Of a stretch of 64,000 nucleotides of DNA, positions 61,971-64,000 are shown one piece after another. The position numbers were made by a program, and so were the translations under genes. This DNA comes from Romanomermis culicivorax (Eukaryota; Nematoda; Enoplea; Mermithida; Mermithidae). The stretch covers positions 590,802 through 654,801 of the forward strand of contig CAWUHX010000122.1 in the NCBI GenBank assembly GCA_963922205.1. The letters are read 5' to 3'. The notes beneath the pieces were generated by a model. It searched no databases and was not told where the DNA came from. It worked only from the letters and a program-made list of their open reading frames with translations. Positions within the stretch are counted from its first letter, which is position 1; the number at the start of each line of letters is the position of its first letter.

Positions 61971-63399
61971 CTTTTGAATGGATGAAGTTTTTTAGTGCGG
62001 TTTACTGCCTCCGATAGACAGAACATCTGCTATAAAAACAGCCAATTTGCTCAAATATTGACTGACTAGAATTGAAAATACTAAACGTCGCCTTCTGCAA
62101 ATAAAAAAATGACCAAAATCAACATTTTTTATAACAGAAAAAAGTAAAATAGATGCAATAGTAAGAATTATATAAGAGATGAAAACTACAAGACACCTTT
62201 GTCAATGTTTCCTTATTCTTTCTATTTCACCACTATTTTGATCGTTTCTCAAACAAATCAATCGCAGAATTGATTTTGCTTCGATTTTGCTTTTTTCCAA
62301 TTTCAAAACAAAAGCTCTTGACGTTGCTGAAATTCTGTTCACACCAACTTTAAATTACGTTTAAATCACAAATCTGGGTGATTTTTAAAGTACTCTTGTG
62401 TTTAAACAACTTTAAAAAACTTTTTTCACAATAGGACACTTCTCCTTTCATTTCACAGCTTTTGTTTTTTTGAAAAATGACCATTCTTGTAAAATTTCTG
62501 TTTACGTGGAACCATAAATGCTTGAAGCGTAAAATTTGGCCCTCACAACAAAGAATAAAAGAACTCATCCATTCGGAAGTTATAAAGTCAGCACAGGTCG
62601 CCTTTTTTATCTTACCCTGTATATGAGGAGTATTTGAAAAATTTGGTAACTGCTATTAAAAGCGGAATATCTAAAACTTTGAAAGCTCTTTTGCATGCTA
62701 AATCATACTTTAAATAAACTGCGACCTGAAGATTACTGATTCCAAATTGCTATGAATTCCCGCATTTGAGAAATTTTGTTATTATCATAAACTTTGGGAA
62801 TCATGGAAAAATTCGAAAAATTATGTGAATTATAGCATAATACAGACCAGAATCAACAATATCAGTTCCTCGTTTGAATTATTTCAGAGAAATCAGAATT
62901 TTCGTATCCGAGTCACGCTTTTTGCTGCTAGCAGAATTCCCGATAATTTTTTTTCTCGGTGATCATCATAGGTGGCGCGGTAACGTCAACCTATAATATA
63001 CTTGGCTCCCTAAAATCTGACTAACTCCCCCTGGAGCAAAAACGGTTATAGATAGACATGTGGTTTTCTATATGGGCAAACATGTTGGTGGCAAAAGTCG
63101 TTGGGGGTCTATAATCAAATAATACTCGGAGGGGCGCCAAAAAGGTGCAAAAAACGTTCTTTTTTAGGGCCCCAGTTGCAGCAGGTTCCTCAATGGGTAT
63201 GCATCTCCGGACCTTGATACTTTTACCCGTGCATCTATCAAGTGTCCTCTCGAAACGCTTTTTTATCTTTTGCAAATATTGATTTGGCCAAATTATATGA
63301 GTTACAAAAGTTCGAGAAAATCCCCTTCGTTTAGGTTAAAAAAAATTATTTTTTGTGAAACAGATGTAGTGTTATCTGGCTATCCTGTGTGTAAGACAA
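61971..63399. other. intergenic repeats, no gene seen
   Basis: AT-rich sequence with a lone mariner-like terminus at 62584-62619 and an unclassified GC-richer stretch at 62970-63260 that looks repetitive but has no partner in this window. No coding sequence supported. Confidence 0.45.
62584..62619 (-). mobile_element. lone mariner-like terminal repeat
   Basis: AAGTCAGCACAGGTCGCCTT, then TTTTATCTTACCCTG, followed by TA. It matches the right end of the element at 17604-18361 (AAAGTCAGTACCGGTCGCCT and TCATCCCG). No opposite end was found nearby. Confidence 0.5.
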
Positions 63400-64000
63400 A
63401 GATATTTCCGTGGTCTTATTGGTGAAGGTTTTGACGACCACATTCAGTGCTGACGGTCACTTTATACAAACAAAAATTATGCCGGGTGTAAACAAGCGTT
63501 TTTTCGTAATTTTTTGGTGGAGAGAGTTTTCGACTACGGGGAATTCAACGGATGCAGTCACTTAACACAAAAAAATTATCCCGGCCGGCTGTAAACAAGC
63601 GTATTTTTGTGATTTTTCGGTAGAAGGGGCTTTCGACCGCGGCGTATTCAATGCATGCGGTCACTTTAGACAAAAAAATTATCGCGGGTGAAAACAAGCT
63701 TATTCTCGTGACTTTGCTGGAAGAAGTGTTCGACCGCGGGAAATCCAATAGATGCCATCACCTTACACAAAAAATAATCCCTGGGTGTAGACAAGCGAAT
63801 TTCCGTGATTTTTTGGTGGAAAGGGTTCTCGCCTAGGTATTCAATGAATGCAGCTACACTACAAAAAAAATTATCGCAGCTGTAAACAAGCGTATTTTCG
63901 TGATTTTTTGTTAGGCTTTCGACCGCCGGGTATTCAATGGATGCGGTCACTTTGGACAAAAAAAATTATCCCGGGTGTAAACAGGGTATTCAATCTATGC
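63400..64000. repeat. tandem satellite, unit about 100 bp, runs off the window
   Basis: At least five units, each with GTGTAAACAAGCGTATTTTC, GTGATTTTTTGGTGGA, TTCGACCGCGGG, TTCAA.GGATGCGGTCACTT and ACAAAAAAATTATCCCGGG-type blocks. The AAACAAGCG anchor recurs at about 63490, 63593, 63693, 63789, 63893 and 63979 (spacings 86-104 bp). Confidence 0.85.

Overview
This window is nuclear DNA of an intron-bearing animal, most likely a nematode with a repeat-rich genome. The evidence is a von Willebrand A plus zona pellucida (ZP) cuticlin-type gene, interstitial runs of the nematode telomere unit TTAGGC, nematode-style short T-rich 3' splice sites (TTTTCAG, TTTTTAG) and very AT-rich introns. The species cannot be named from the sequence.

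Layout. 1-3545: 5' part of a minus-strand Gypsy-like LTR retrotransposon (LTR 2941-3545, gag-protease frame still open at the window edge). 3751-9253: 3' part of a plus-strand vWA-ZP cuticlin gene in 8 exons. 9254-25542: about 16 kb without a convincing gene, filled with small inverted-repeat transposons, foldback DNA, interstitial telomere repeats and a mariner-like remnant. 25543-38694: a complete-looking 15-exon plus-strand gene for an ABTB2/ABTB3(BTBD11)-like protein (histone-fold region, ankyrin repeats, BTB), with at least two datable transposon insertions in its introns. 38695-44581: intergenic repeats. 44582-51040: a 4-exon plus-strand gene for an unrecognised single-pass membrane protein with a signal peptide, a thrombospondin type 1 repeat and a cytoplasmic tail. 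51090-61970: a compound mini/microsatellite split by an almost full-length 9.26 kb Gypsy-like LTR retrotransposon (51933-61196). 61970-64000: repeats ending in a satellite of about 100 bp unit that runs off the window.

The most unusual object is the retrotransposon at 51933-61196. Its first long frame encodes Gag with four CCHC zinc knuckles followed, in the same frame, by a cysteine-rich envelope-like glycoprotein with N-terminal and C-terminal hydrophobic segments. Protease, reverse transcriptase, RNase H and integrase follow. The order is therefore gag-env-pol instead of gag-pol-env. The whole coding region uses one reading frame with three stop codons: one between env and pol, and two inside pol that make this copy defective.

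The three host genes share a strand but look functionally unrelated; there is no sign of an operon. Exon joins were worked out by hand from GT/AG sites and phase: all junctions agree in phase and each model is a multiple of three. First exons and domain names remain inference.
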